NCBI GenBank assembly: GCA_964235945.1
Contig: CAXSDV010000009.1
Coordinates: forward strand, 15,304 to 79,303
DNA: 64,000 bases
Reading direction: 5' to 3'
Origin: JASLDZ01 sp964235945
GTDB taxonomy: Bacteria > Pseudomonadota > Alphaproteobacteria > Caulobacterales > Caulobacteraceae
Under the pieces are notes generated by a model. It saw only the letters and a list, made by a program, of their open reading frames with translations. It did no database searches and was not told the DNA's origin. Position 1 is the first letter of the stretch; each line of letters starts with the position of its first letter. Shown one piece after another: positions 48,567 through 59,256 of this stretch. Position numbers and translations under genes: made by a program.

Positions 48567-49445
48567 TCAGCGCGTCGGCACGGGGGTTTCGCCGCGATAG
48601 TCGTAGAAGCCGCGGCCGCTCTTCTTGCCGGTCCAGCCGGCCTCCACGTACTTCACCAGGAGCGGGCAGGGGCGGTACTTGGAGTCCGCCAGCCCCTCGT
48701 GCAGCACGTTCATGATGGCCAGCACCGTGTCCAGGCCGATGAAGTCGCCCAGCTCCAGCGGGCCCATGGGGTGGTTGGCCCCGAGCTTCATGGCGGTGTC
48801 GATGTTCTCCACCGTGCCCACCCCCTCGTAGAGGGTGTAGATCGCCTCGTTGATCATGGGCGCCAGCACGCGGTTGACGATGAAGGCGGGGAAGTCTTCG
48901 GCGTTGGCGGTGGTCTTGCCCAGGGTGCGGGCGAAGGCGGCCGCAGCCTCGTAGGTCGGCGCGTCCGTGGCGATGCCGCGGATGATCTCCACGAGCTTCA
49001 TCACCGGCACCGGGTTCATGAAGTGCAGGCCGATGAACTTCTCCGGCCGGTCCGTCACCGAAGCCAAGCGGGTGATGGAGATGGAGGAGGTGTTCGACGC
49101 CAGCAGGGTGTCGGGCCCGAGGTGGGGCACCAGGCTGCGGAACACCGCCTTCTTGACCTCCTCGTGCTCGGTCGCGGCCTCGATCACGAGGTCGGCGCCG
49201 GCGACCGCCTCCACGGCGGGGGCGGGGCGGATCAGCGCCAGCGCGAGCTGCGACTCCGCGTGGGTGACCGCGCCCTTGGCGACCTGGCGCAGGAGGTTGC
49301 GCCGCACGGTCTCCACGCCCGCCCCGATCCGCGCCGGGTCGCTGTCGTGGAAGCGGACCTCATAGCCGGACAGGGCGCACACGTGCGCTATGCCCGAGCC
49401 CATCTGGCCGGCGCCCACGACGCCCACGATCCTGATCTCAGCCAT
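48567..49445 (-). CDS. 3-hydroxybutyryl-CoA dehydrogenase
   Basis: A 292-aa single-function enzyme that oxidises (S)-3-hydroxybutyryl-CoA with NAD+, in butyrate or PHB-degradation-linked metabolism. The dinucleotide motif is GVVGAGQMGSGIAHV. SNTSSISITRLASV, GLHFMNPVPVMKLVEII (catalytic His) and NHPMGPLELGDFIGLDTVL are diagnostic. Start ATG 49445 follows AAGGA; the frame continues upstream to 49520 without support. An AT-rich stretch at about 49486-49505 upstream is probably its promoter. No electron-transfer flavoprotein genes are adjacent. Confidence 0.93.
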   Translation of the reverse strand: MAEIRIVGVVGAGQMGSGIAHVCALSGYEVRFHDSDPARIGAGVETVRRNLLRQVAKGAVTHAESQLALALIRPAPAVEAVAGADLVIEAATEHEEVKKAVFRSLVPHLGPDTLLASNTSSISITRLASVTDRPEKFIGLHFMNPVPVMKLVEIIRGIATDAPTYEAAAAFARTLGKTTANAEDFPAFIVNRVLAPMINEAIYTLYEGVGTVENIDTAMKLGANHPMGPLELGDFIGLDTVLAIMNVLHEGLADSKYRPCPLLVKYVEAGWTGKKSGRGFYDYRGETPVPTR

Positions 49446-49542
49446 TCGGTCCTTAGTGCGCGCGGGGTGATCCGTGCGCGAAGCATCATTTAATGAGAAT
49501 AAAACCTTGCTGCGCCGCACACAAGCGAAGCGCCTTCATCGT

Positions 49543-51354
49543 TCAAGCCGCCTCGGCCGCGGCGGTGAGGCGCGCATAGGCGCCGCCCTGCGCCAGGAGG
49601 TCGCCGTGGCGGCCCTCCTCCACCACGCGCCCGCCCTGGAAGACGAGGATGCGGTCGGCCCCGCGGATTGTCGACAGGCGGTGGGCGATGACGATCGTGG
49701 TGCGACCGGCCATCAGCGCGTCCACCCCCTCGGCCACCAGCCGCTCGGTCTCCACGTCCAGCGAGCTCGTGGCCTCGTCGAGCACCAGGATGGGCGCGTC
49801 CGTCAGGAACGCGCGGGCGATGGCCACGCGCTGGCGCTCGCCGCCCGACAGCTTGACGCCGCGCTCGCCCACCAGGGTGTCGTAGCCGTTCGGCAGGCGG
49901 GCGATGAAGTCGTGGGCGCGGGCGCGGCGGGCGGCCAGGGCGATCTCCTCGGGCGTCGCGTCCGGCCGGCCGTAGGCGATGTTCTCGGCGATGGAGCGGT
50001 GGAACAGCGCCGGGTCCTGCGGCACCACCGCGATGGCGCGGCGCAGGGAGGCCTGGCTCACCTCCGCTATGTCCTGGCCGTCGATCAGGATGCGGCCGCC
50101 CTGCAAGTCGTAGAGGCGTTGCAGCAACTTGACGAAGGTCGACTTGCCCCCGCCGGTGGGGCCCACCAGCGCCACGCGCTCGCCGGGGGCGACCACAAGA
50201 TCGAAGTCGCGGTACAGCGGCTCGGCCGCCGCGTTGGGATAACCGAAGGTCGCCCGGTCGAACACGAGCTCGCCCGAGGGCTCGCGCGCGCCGAGCAGGA
50301 GGTCGGGGGCGCCCGGCCGGTCGGCCACCTGGGGCGGCGTGCGCTCGAACAGCGCGGCGTCCAGCACGTCGTCCAGCCCGCGCTGGAGCTGGCGGGTGGT
50401 TTCACCGAAGTTGCGCAGGTAGCCGCTCATCAGCATGAAGGCCGAGATGGCGAACGCCACGTCGCCCGGCGTGGCTTGGCCCTTGGCCCAGCGCATGACC
50501 AGCAGGCCCGTCAGCCCCGCCTGCAGGGTGAGCAGCAGCGCGTTCTGCAGCACGCCCATCACGTTGAAGCGGTTCCAGGTCTCGATGGTGGCGTCGCGCC
50601 AGGTCTCGACCAGCTTCCCGAAGCGGGCGGACTCCCGGTGCTCGGCGCCGAAGCTCTTCACCGCGGCGTTGCCGCCGATGGCGTCGGCCAGGGCCGCGCC
50701 CATCTCGCTGTCCAGCGCGTTGGAGCGCAGGTTGGCGGGGCGCACGTAGCGGGCGGTGAGCGTCAGGTTGAGGGCGATGAACACGACCACCAGGGCGCCG
50801 GTGAACGCCCCGGCCACCGGCCAGCGCAGGCCGACCGAGACCGCCATGCCCGTCAGCACGATCACCGTCGGGCCCAGCATGAGGAAGATCGCGTCCGTGA
50901 CGCCGTCATAGCCCTGCATGGCGCGCGACACCTTGCGCACCACCGCCCCGCCGAAGGCGTCGGCGTGCCAGTCGGCGCTGAAGCGCTGCACGCGATCGAA
51001 GGCGCCGGTGACCACCGCCTCCATGTTGCGCGCGGAGAAGCTGTTCATCAGGCGGAAGGCCACCGTGCGCAGGCCGAAGTAGAGGAGGTACAGGCCCGAC
51101 AGGAACGCCCACGCGCTCCAGGCCGCGTGGGGCAGGCGGGCGGGCCGGCTCACCGCGTCCACCAGCCGGCCCGCCGCCCAGGGCACCGACAGGTCGCAGG
51201 CGGTGGCGGCCAGCATCAGGGTGGTGGTGGCGGCGAACACCCGCGGGCGCTGCGCCCACTGGCGCGCGACGAAGCCCAGCACCGCCGTGTTGGACAGCGG
51301 CTTGCGGGCGGGCTTGGCCGGGTCGGCGGGCGCGGCGAGGGCGGGGGACGTCAT
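49543..51354 (-). CDS. ABC exporter, fused permease and ATPase (ABCB type)
   Basis: A 603-aa half-transporter with six predicted membrane segments in its first 330 residues, then an ATPase domain: Walker A GPTGGGKST, Q-loop VVPQDPALFHRSI, signature LSGGERQRVAIARA, Walker B ILVLDEATSSLD and H-loop IAHRLS. It must dimerise to work. The TM part shows FSADWHADAFGGAVVRKVSR, a pattern of exporters in the ABCB family that handle lipids, peptides, metals or drugs. Substrate is unknown. Monocistronic on the same strand as hbd. Confidence 0.92.
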   Translation of the reverse strand: MTSPALAAPADPAKPARKPLSNTAVLGFVARQWAQRPRVFAATTTLMLAATACDLSVPWAAGRLVDAVSRPARLPHAAWSAWAFLSGLYLLYFGLRTVAFRLMNSFSARNMEAVVTGAFDRVQRFSADWHADAFGGAVVRKVSRAMQGYDGVTDAIFLMLGPTVIVLTGMAVSVGLRWPVAGAFTGALVVVFIALNLTLTARYVRPANLRSNALDSEMGAALADAIGGNAAVKSFGAEHRESARFGKLVETWRDATIETWNRFNVMGVLQNALLLTLQAGLTGLLVMRWAKGQATPGDVAFAISAFMLMSGYLRNFGETTRQLQRGLDDVLDAALFERTPPQVADRPGAPDLLLGAREPSGELVFDRATFGYPNAAAEPLYRDFDLVVAPGERVALVGPTGGGKSTFVKLLQRLYDLQGGRILIDGQDIAEVSQASLRRAIAVVPQDPALFHRSIAENIAYGRPDATPEEIALAARRARAHDFIARLPNGYDTLVGERGVKLSGGERQRVAIARAFLTDAPILVLDEATSSLDVETERLVAEGVDALMAGRTTIVIAHRLSTIRGADRILVFQGGRVVEEGRHGDLLAQGGAYARLTAAAEAA

Positions 51355-51406
51355 GCTTCCGCTTAGATAGGGCGCCTGACGGTGCGCCGTCAGGCGGCGG
51401 CTTCGA

Positions 51407-52381
51407 TCAGCCGGGGCCGAGCCCGCCGGCGGCGTAGATCGCGTCGACCGCGACCATCTGCGCCACCGCGTCCGCCCCGCCGGTCAGCGGGTCGGCCCCG
51501 GCGGTCGCGGCGGCGACGAAGCGGTCGAGCTGGGCGGCGTAGCTCGTCGGGCCGTCGACGGGGAGATCCTCCACGCGGCCGTCGGCATGGGTCAGGGTCA
51601 GGCGCCCGCCCGCCTGGGGCGACACGAAATTGTCGAAGTCCAGCCGGGCGCGATCGCCCTCCAGGGTGAGGCGGCGGTAGGTCCCGCCGTTCTCGGGGAC
51701 CATGCTGCAGGCGACCTGCGCCTCCACCTCGCCGAAGCGCAGGCGCGCCCGCATGGCGGCGTCCACCCCGTGGCGCACGTCGAGCTCGGCGGAGAGCACC
51801 TGCGGCTCCGCCTTCAGCAGGGTGCGCAGGGCGTGCAGCGGATAGCAGCCCAGGTCCATCAGCGAGCCGCCGCCCAGGGGCCGGATCCAGCGAAGCTCCC
51901 CGGGCGCGTAGGGGATGTTCGCGTCGAACACGCCGCGGGCGCGCAGGATGCGGCCGAGGACCCCCTGCGCCACCAGCGCCTCCGCGCGGAAAAAGGCGGC
52001 GTGGAAGCGGCTGTGCATCGCCTCCATCAGCGGGCGGCCCGCGGCGGCGGCGGCCTCGACCATGGTGCGGGCGTGGGCGGCGTTCAGGGCGAACGGCTTC
52101 TCGCAGAGCTGGGCCAGACCACGCTCGGCCGCGCGCACCGACCACTCCAGGTGCTCGGCCGGGGGCAGGGCGTCGTAGACCGCGTCCAGGTCGTCGCGCT
52201 CCAGGAGGGCGGCGTAGCCCTCCACCGCGTGGGGGATGGCGCGCTCGGCGGCGTAGGCCCGCGCCTTGACGCCGTCGCGGGCGGCCACGGCGACGATCTC
52301 CACGTCGTCCCGGTCACGCGCGGGGGTCAGCAGCGCTTTGGGCGCGATCTTCGAAGCTCCCAGGAGGCCGATGCGCAGCAT
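51407..52381 (-). CDS. Gfo/Idh/MocA-family oxidoreductase
   Basis: A 324-aa NAD(P)-dependent dehydrogenase. N-terminal Rossmann motif GLLGASKIAPKALLTPARDR, then VYDALPPAEHLEWSVRAAER, the catalytic EKP motif in LCEKPFALNAAHARTM, and the second-domain sequence DLGCYPLHALRTLLKAEPQV. Members oxidise or reduce sugars, inositols, or dihydrodiols. Substrate is unknown. It ends 19 bases before the Cys-rich protein gene on the same strand; the feo genes are upstream of it, so it may be read through from the iron operon. Confidence 0.9.
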   Translation of the reverse strand: MLRIGLLGASKIAPKALLTPARDRDDVEIVAVAARDGVKARAYAAERAIPHAVEGYAALLERDDLDAVYDALPPAEHLEWSVRAAERGLAQLCEKPFALNAAHARTMVEAAAAAGRPLMEAMHSRFHAAFFRAEALVAQGVLGRILRARGVFDANIPYAPGELRWIRPLGGGSLMDLGCYPLHALRTLLKAEPQVLSAELDVRHGVDAAMRARLRFGEVEAQVACSMVPENGGTYRRLTLEGDRARLDFDNFVSPQAGGRLTLTHADGRVEDLPVDGPTSYAAQLDRFVAAATAGADPLTGGADAVAQMVAVDAIYAAGGLGPG

Positions 52382-52400
52382 GGTCGGGAGGCTCCGGAAG

Positions 52401-52637
52401 CTAGCCGCAGCCGCAGGACGGGCCGCACGGAGTCGAAGGCGCGCCCTCGCCCGCGAGTTCCTCCGCCTTCAGCCCCTCCACCCCGCCCGCGGCGAGGGGG
52501 GCGGCGGCCGTGGCGGGGCGGATTCGGCGCGGGAGAAGCCGCGCCAGGGCGGCGCGCGGACCGGCGGGAGAGAAGGTCCACACCAGCCACCCCGCCGCGA
52601 CCAGCACCACCAGGTCCACCACCAGCCGCTGGATCAT
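52401..52637 (-). CDS. Small Cys-rich membrane protein of the feo operon
   Basis: A 78-aa protein: one N-terminal membrane helix (MIQRLVVDLVVLVAAGWLVW), a basic/Ala-rich middle, and a C-terminal Cys cluster TPCGPSCGCG. Its ATG overlaps the feoB stop (ATGA). This fits the small proteins often found after feoB (FeoB-associated Cys-rich or DUF6587-like), thought to help or regulate FeoB. The three Cys could bind iron. Function is inferred from context. Confidence 0.75.
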   Translation of the reverse strand: MIQRLVVDLVVLVAAGWLVWTFSPAGPRAALARLLPRRIRPATAAAPLAAGGVEGLKAEELAGEGAPSTPCGPSCGCG

Positions 52638-54532
52638 GCGTGCAGCGCCCAGCTCGCCAAGTGGAACACGACGAAGGAGGCGGCGTAGGCCAGGGCGCTC
52701 ATGTAGCCGACCATCACCAGCGGCCACGCCCAGGAGTTGGTCTCGCGCCGCACCACGCTGAGGGTGGAGGCGCACTGGGGAGCGAACACGAACCAGGCCA
52801 GCAGCGACAGGGCCGTGGGCGTGGACCAGCTGTGGGCCAGCGTTTGGCCGAGCGCGCCCGTCGCCTCGCCGCCCGCGGCCACCGCGTAGATCGTGCCCAG
52901 CGTCGCCACCACCACCTCGCGCGCGGCGAAGGCGGGGATCAGGGCCAGGGCGATGGCCCAGCCGAAGCCCACGGGCGCGAACAGCGGCTCCAGCGCGTGG
53001 CCGATCAGCCCGGCGTAGCTGTAGTCGATGGCGGGCCCCGTGGCGCCCGCGGGCGGGCCCGGCGTGTTCGACAGCCACCAGATCAGCACCATGATCGCCA
53101 GGATGGTGGTGCCCGCCCGGGTCAGGAAGGCGCGCAAGCGGATGAGCACGCCGTGGAGCACGTTCTTGGCGTCCGGCAGCTTGTAGCTGGGCAGCTCCAT
53201 CAGGAAGGGCTCGGACACGCCGCGCCAGAAGAAACGCCGCGTCACCGCCGCCACCAGCAGCGCGCTGCCGATCCCCGCGCCGTACAGGCCGAACATGACC
53301 AGCCCGCGCAGGTCCACCACGCCCGCATAGACCCGGTGGGGCACGAAGGCGGAGATGATCAGCGTGTAGACCGGGATGCGCGCCGAGCAGGTCATCAGGG
53401 GCGCGATCAGGATGGTGGTCAGCCGGTCGCGCCGGTTGTCGATCACCCGCGCCGACATGATGCCGGGGATGGCGCAGGCGAAGGAGGACAGCAGCGGGAT
53501 GAAGGCGCGCCCGTGCAGCCCCGCCCCGCCCATCATCTTGTCCATCAGGAAGGCGGCGCGGCCCATGTAGCCGCTGTCCTCCAGGAGGATGATGAAGAAG
53601 AACAGGATGGCGATCTGCGGCAGGAACACGAGCACGCTGCCCACCCCCGCGATCACCCCGTCCGACAGCAGGTCGCGCAGGGGCCCCTCCGGCAGGTGCG
53701 CCTTCACCTCCCCGCCCAGCAGCTCGAAGCCGTGGCTGATGAGGTCCATCACCGGCTGCGCCCAGGCGAACACCGCCTGGAACATCAGGAACAGCACGGC
53801 CAGCAGGATCACCAGGCCGAACACCGGGTGCAGCAGCACCGCGTCCAGCCGGCCCGTCCAGGTGTCGGGCAGCTTGGGCGGGACGACGCAGGCCTTGAGG
53901 ATGCGCTCGGCCTCGCGGTGGGCGGCGCGCAGTTCCGCGGCGTCCGGCGCGCGCCAGACGGGGGCGGCGCGGTCGCCGGACGCGGCCGCCTCCACCTGGG
54001 TCAGGAGGGCGTCCAGCCCGCGGCGGCGGGTGGCCACGGTGGTGGTCACCGGCAAGCCGAGCTCGGCGGACAGGCGGGGAATGTCGATGACGAAGCCGTG
54101 GCGCTCGGCGATGTCGATCATGTTGAGCGCCAGCACCATGGGCCGGCCCACCTGGCGCAGCTCCAGGATCAGCCGCAGCACGAGGCGCAGGTTGGTGGCG
54201 TCCGCCACGCAGACCAACAGGTCCGGCAGGGCCTCGCCCGGCAGGCGCCCCAGCACCACGTCGCGCGTCACCTCCTCGTCGGGGCTGCGGGCGCGCAAGG
54301 AGTAGGTGCCCGGAAGGTCCACCACCTGCAGGCGGCGCCCGCCGGGGGTCGTGGCCGCCCCCTCCTTGCGCTCCACGGTGACGCCCGGGAAGTTGGCCAC
54401 CTTCTGGCGCGCGCCGGTGAGGGCGTTGAACAGCGCCGTCTTGCCGCAGTTGGGAGCGCCGACCAACGCCACCCGCAAGGTCGCCTTCGCGCCGCCGGGA
54501 AGGGCGGGGGCGGGGGCGACGACGGTGCTCAC
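52634..54532 (-). CDS. feoB: Ferrous iron transporter FeoB
   Basis: Inner-membrane Fe2+ importer with an N-terminal G domain. The 632-aa product has G1 GAPNCGKT, switch FPGVTVERKEG, G3 DLPGTYSLRA, G4-like LNMIDIAE, then two gate regions with FACAIPGIMSARVI and LMTCSARIPVYTLIISAF. The FeoB gate cysteines are in those two segments. A third Cys-containing motif, FAPQCASTLSVVRRE, lies near the C-terminus. It starts at GTG 54532, five bases after feoA. It is shorter than E. coli FeoB because loops are trimmed. FeoC is replaced by the Cys-rich protein. Confidence 0.95.
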   Translation of the reverse strand: MSTVVAPAPALPGGAKATLRVALVGAPNCGKTALFNALTGARQKVANFPGVTVERKEGAATTPGGRRLQVVDLPGTYSLRARSPDEEVTRDVVLGRLPGEALPDLLVCVADATNLRLVLRLILELRQVGRPMVLALNMIDIAERHGFVIDIPRLSAELGLPVTTTVATRRRGLDALLTQVEAAASGDRAAPVWRAPDAAELRAAHREAERILKACVVPPKLPDTWTGRLDAVLLHPVFGLVILLAVLFLMFQAVFAWAQPVMDLISHGFELLGGEVKAHLPEGPLRDLLSDGVIAGVGSVLVFLPQIAILFFFIILLEDSGYMGRAAFLMDKMMGGAGLHGRAFIPLLSSFACAIPGIMSARVIDNRRDRLTTILIAPLMTCSARIPVYTLIISAFVPHRVYAGVVDLRGLVMFGLYGAGIGSALLVAAVTRRFFWRGVSEPFLMELPSYKLPDAKNVLHGVLIRLRAFLTRAGTTILAIMVLIWWLSNTPGPPAGATGPAIDYSYAGLIGHALEPLFAPVGFGWAIALALIPAFAAREVVVATLGTIYAVAAGGEATGALGQTLAHSWSTPTALSLLAWFVFAPQCASTLSVVRRETNSWAWPLVMVGYMSALAYAASFVVFHLASWALHA

Positions 54533-54537
54533 GGCGT

Positions 54538-54885
54538 CTAGACGTCCAGTCGCAGGAGGATGTCGGCGGCCTCGCGCCGGCGCAGGGCCACCCGGGTGTC
54601 GTCCACCCGCACCGCCAGGGGGTCGCGGCCGAACAGGCCCTCGTGCAGCACGTCCACGCGCGCGCCCTCCACGAAGCCGATCTCCAGCAAGCGCCGCTCC
54701 AACTCGGCGTCGGCCACGCCGTGGCCGTCCACCGCGCTGTGCAGGCCGGGGGCGTGGACGCCCACGCCCACCCCGATCACCACGCCCCGGTCGCCGCGGC
54801 GCGCTTGGCCGAGGGCGATCACGCGCGCCCGCCCGGGACCGCCCGGCAGGGGCGTCACTGAGGCTGAGGTGGAGGCGTCGGGCAT
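54538..54885 (-). CDS. feoA: Ferrous iron transport protein FeoA
   Basis: A 115-aa SH3-like cytosolic partner of FeoB. The conserved half reads ERRLLEIGFVEGARVDVLHE, GLFGRDPLAVRVDDTRVALR, then RREAADI. The N-terminal strand GDRGVVIGVGVGVHAPG is followed by an extra loop (about HSAVDGHGVADA) relative to short FeoA. First gene of the feo operon. There is no Shine-Dalgarno before ATG 54885; if the promoter boxes at 54893-54921 are right, the leader is only a few bases and translation may be leaderless. The Fur-like box overlaps the -35. Confidence 0.88.
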   Translation of the reverse strand: MPDASTSASVTPLPGGPGRARVIALGQARRGDRGVVIGVGVGVHAPGLHSAVDGHGVADAELERRLLEIGFVEGARVDVLHEGLFGRDPLAVRVDDTRVALRRREAADILLRLDV

Positions 54886-54917
54886 GGAGGACGATATCAG
54901 GCCGCCTCGCCTCGATT

Positions 54918-54936
54918 GCAAGCGGTTCTCACTTGC
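54918..54936 (-). promoter_or_regulatory. Fur-like operator over the feoA promoter
   Basis: On the feoA strand this reads GCAAGTGAGAACCGCTTGC, a 19-bp imperfect palindrome with GCAAG/CTTGC ends and a TGAGAA core, similar to Fur boxes of the GCAAATGAGAA type. It is 33 bases from the feoA start and overlaps a TTGCAAT (-35) whose -10 candidate CTGATATC follows after 14 bases (minus strand, 54900-54893). Repression by Fur with Fe2+ is inferred; an Irr or RirA site is less likely by pattern. Confidence 0.55.
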
Positions 54937-54946
54937 TGGCGGCTTT

Positions 54947-54975
54947 TTGCGGCGGCGCACCGCGGGTGCTAGACC
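54947..54975 (+). promoter_or_regulatory. Candidate housekeeping promoter of gyrA
   Basis: TTGCGGC (54947-54953), 14-base spacer, then GCTAGACC (54968-54975). The -10 box matches the Caulobacter-type GCTAnAwC at seven of eight positions and the -35 partly matches TTGACGS. It is 99 bases upstream of the gyrA start. Confidence 0.6.
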
Positions 54976-55074
54976 TCGGCCTCCACGGGCGAGTCTTTCG
55001 GACGCCGCCCGCGACCGCTTCTCCAGGGTCGTGCGAGCCCGCGCGCCCTCTTCCGCCGGATCCCAGAGCCTGCC

Positions 55075-57852
<2,778 letters not shown>

Positions 57853-57937
57853 GCCCGCGTCGGCAACGGCCGGTCAACCTCCCGCGTGTAGGTCGGTGCG
57901 GCGGCGGCGGGCCGCGCGGCGGGCGGGGCTGACCATC

Positions 57938-58429
57938 ATGGGGCTTGTGGGCCTCTACCCGGGCACCTTCGATCCCATCACCAACGGGCACCTGGACATC
58001 ATCGGGCGCGCGGTGAAGCTGGTGGACCGCCTGGTGATCGGCGTGGCGGTCAACCGCGGCAAGGGCCCGATGTTCAGCCTGCAGGAGCGCCTGGACCTCG
58101 TGGCGGAGGAGACGCGCCCGCTCCAGGGCCGGGCCGAGATCGTGGTGCGGCCGTTCGAGAACCTGCTCATGCACTTCGCCCAGGAGGTCGGGGCCGGCGT
58201 GATCGTGCGCGGCCTGCGCGCGGTGGCCGACTTCGAGTACGAGTTCCAGATGACCGCCATGAATCAGCAGCTCAACCGCGACATCGAGACGGTGTTCCTG
58301 ATGGCCGACCCGCGTCACCAGGCGGTGGCCTCCAAGCTGGTCAAGGAGATCGCCCGGCTGGGAGGCGACGTCTCCTCCTTCGTCACGCCGCGCATCGCCC
58401 GGGCGCTGGCCGACAAGGCCCCCGCGTGA
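57938..58429 (+). CDS. coaD: Phosphopantetheine adenylyltransferase
   Basis: Penultimate step of coenzyme A synthesis: ATP + 4'-phosphopantetheine to dephospho-CoA. The 163-aa product has the nucleotidyltransferase HxGH-like motif YPGTFDPITNGHLDII, GVIVRGLRAVADFEYEFQMT, and LVKEIARLGGDVSSFV, where the usual SSTLVKE is ASKLVKE. ATG 57938 was chosen over 57896 because MGLVGLYPGTFDP is the family start. It follows gyrA, an order conserved in alphaproteobacteria. Confidence 0.95.
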   Translation: MGLVGLYPGTFDPITNGHLDIIGRAVKLVDRLVIGVAVNRGKGPMFSLQERLDLVAEETRPLQGRAEIVVRPFENLLMHFAQEVGAGVIVRGLRAVADFEYEFQMTAMNQQLNRDIETVFLMADPRHQAVASKLVKEIARLGGDVSSFVTPRIARALADKAPA

Positions 58430-59256
58430 GCGCCGCGGCCCTGCTGCTCGCCGCCGCCCTGGCGGCCGCCCCGCCCGCTCCCGCGCCGGCCGCCGGCGCG
58501 AACGGCTGGATCGCGGCGCCCGCCGACGAGACGCTGGTGATCGACACCAACAAGGGGCGCGTCGTGGTGGTGCTCGCCCCCTTCGCCGCCCCCGAGCACG
58601 TGCGCCGGATGCAGGCGCTGGCGCGTCGCCATTTCTTCGACGGGCAGACCTTCTTCCGCGTCATCGGCCCCTTCATGGACCAGACCGGCGACCCGCAGAA
58701 CAAGGGCGACGAGGGCGGCTCGGACCTGCCGAACCTCAAGGCCGAGTTCACCTTCAAGCGCGGCGCCGACACCGCCTTCACCCCCGTGGCCCGGCCCCAG
58801 GGCGAGGTGGAGGGCTTCATCGGCGTGCTGCCCGTGCACAGCCAGCCCGACGCGCTGATGGCGCTCAATCCCCGGCGGGAGGTGACCGCCTGGGGCGCCT
58901 ACTGCCCGGGCGTGGCCGGCATGGCGCGCGACGAGGGGCCGGACACGGCCAACAGCCAGTTCTTCCTGATGCGCGAGGCTTATCCCTCGCTCGACAAGCG
59001 CTACACCGTCTGGGGCCGCGTCGTTCAGGGCCTGGAGGTGGTGCGCGCCATCAAGACCGGCGAGCCCGTGCCGGAGCCCCAGGACCGCATGACGCGCGTG
59101 CGCCTGGCGTCCGACCTGCCGGCGGGCGAGCACGTCGCCGTGGAGCGCCAGGACACGGGCTCCCCGGCCTTTGCGCGCCAGGTCGCGGCGGAGCGCGCCC
59201 GCCGGGGGGCGGACTTCTCCGTGTGCGACGTCCTGCCCGCCGTGCGCGTGCGATGA
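58426..59256 (+). CDS. Cyclophilin-type peptidyl-prolyl cis-trans isomerase
   Basis: A 276-aa cyclophilin starting at GTG 58426 (overlaps the coaD stop). The N-terminus (ALLLAAALAAAPPAPAPAAG) is a signal peptide, so it folds periplasmic proteins. Cyclophilin core: TNKGRVVVVLAPFAAPEHV, FFDGQTFFRVIGPFMDQTGD, GVAGMARDEGPDTANSQFFL, YTVWGRVVQGLEVVRAIK. The catalytic FFRVI is present; as in many bacterial cyclophilins, some cyclosporin-contact residues differ. An insertion of about 40 residues separates the two halves (VEGFIGVLPVHSQPDALMAL). Its stop overlaps the histidine kinase start. Confidence 0.9.
   Translation: MSAAALLLAAALAAAPPAPAPAAGANGWIAAPADETLVIDTNKGRVVVVLAPFAAPEHVRRMQALARRHFFDGQTFFRVIGPFMDQTGDPQNKGDEGGSDLPNLKAEFTFKRGADTAFTPVARPQGEVEGFIGVLPVHSQPDALMALNPRREVTAWGAYCPGVAGMARDEGPDTANSQFFLMREAYPSLDKRYTVWGRVVQGLEVVRAIKTGEPVPEPQDRMTRVRLASDLPAGEHVAVERQDTGSPAFARQVAAERARRGADFSVCDVLPAVRVR

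Noticed and set aside
49446..49542. CtrA-type TTAA-N7-TTAA site in the AT-rich leader of hbd
   Set aside because: A TTAA is present, but the second half-site at the right distance reads AAAA, so the match fails.
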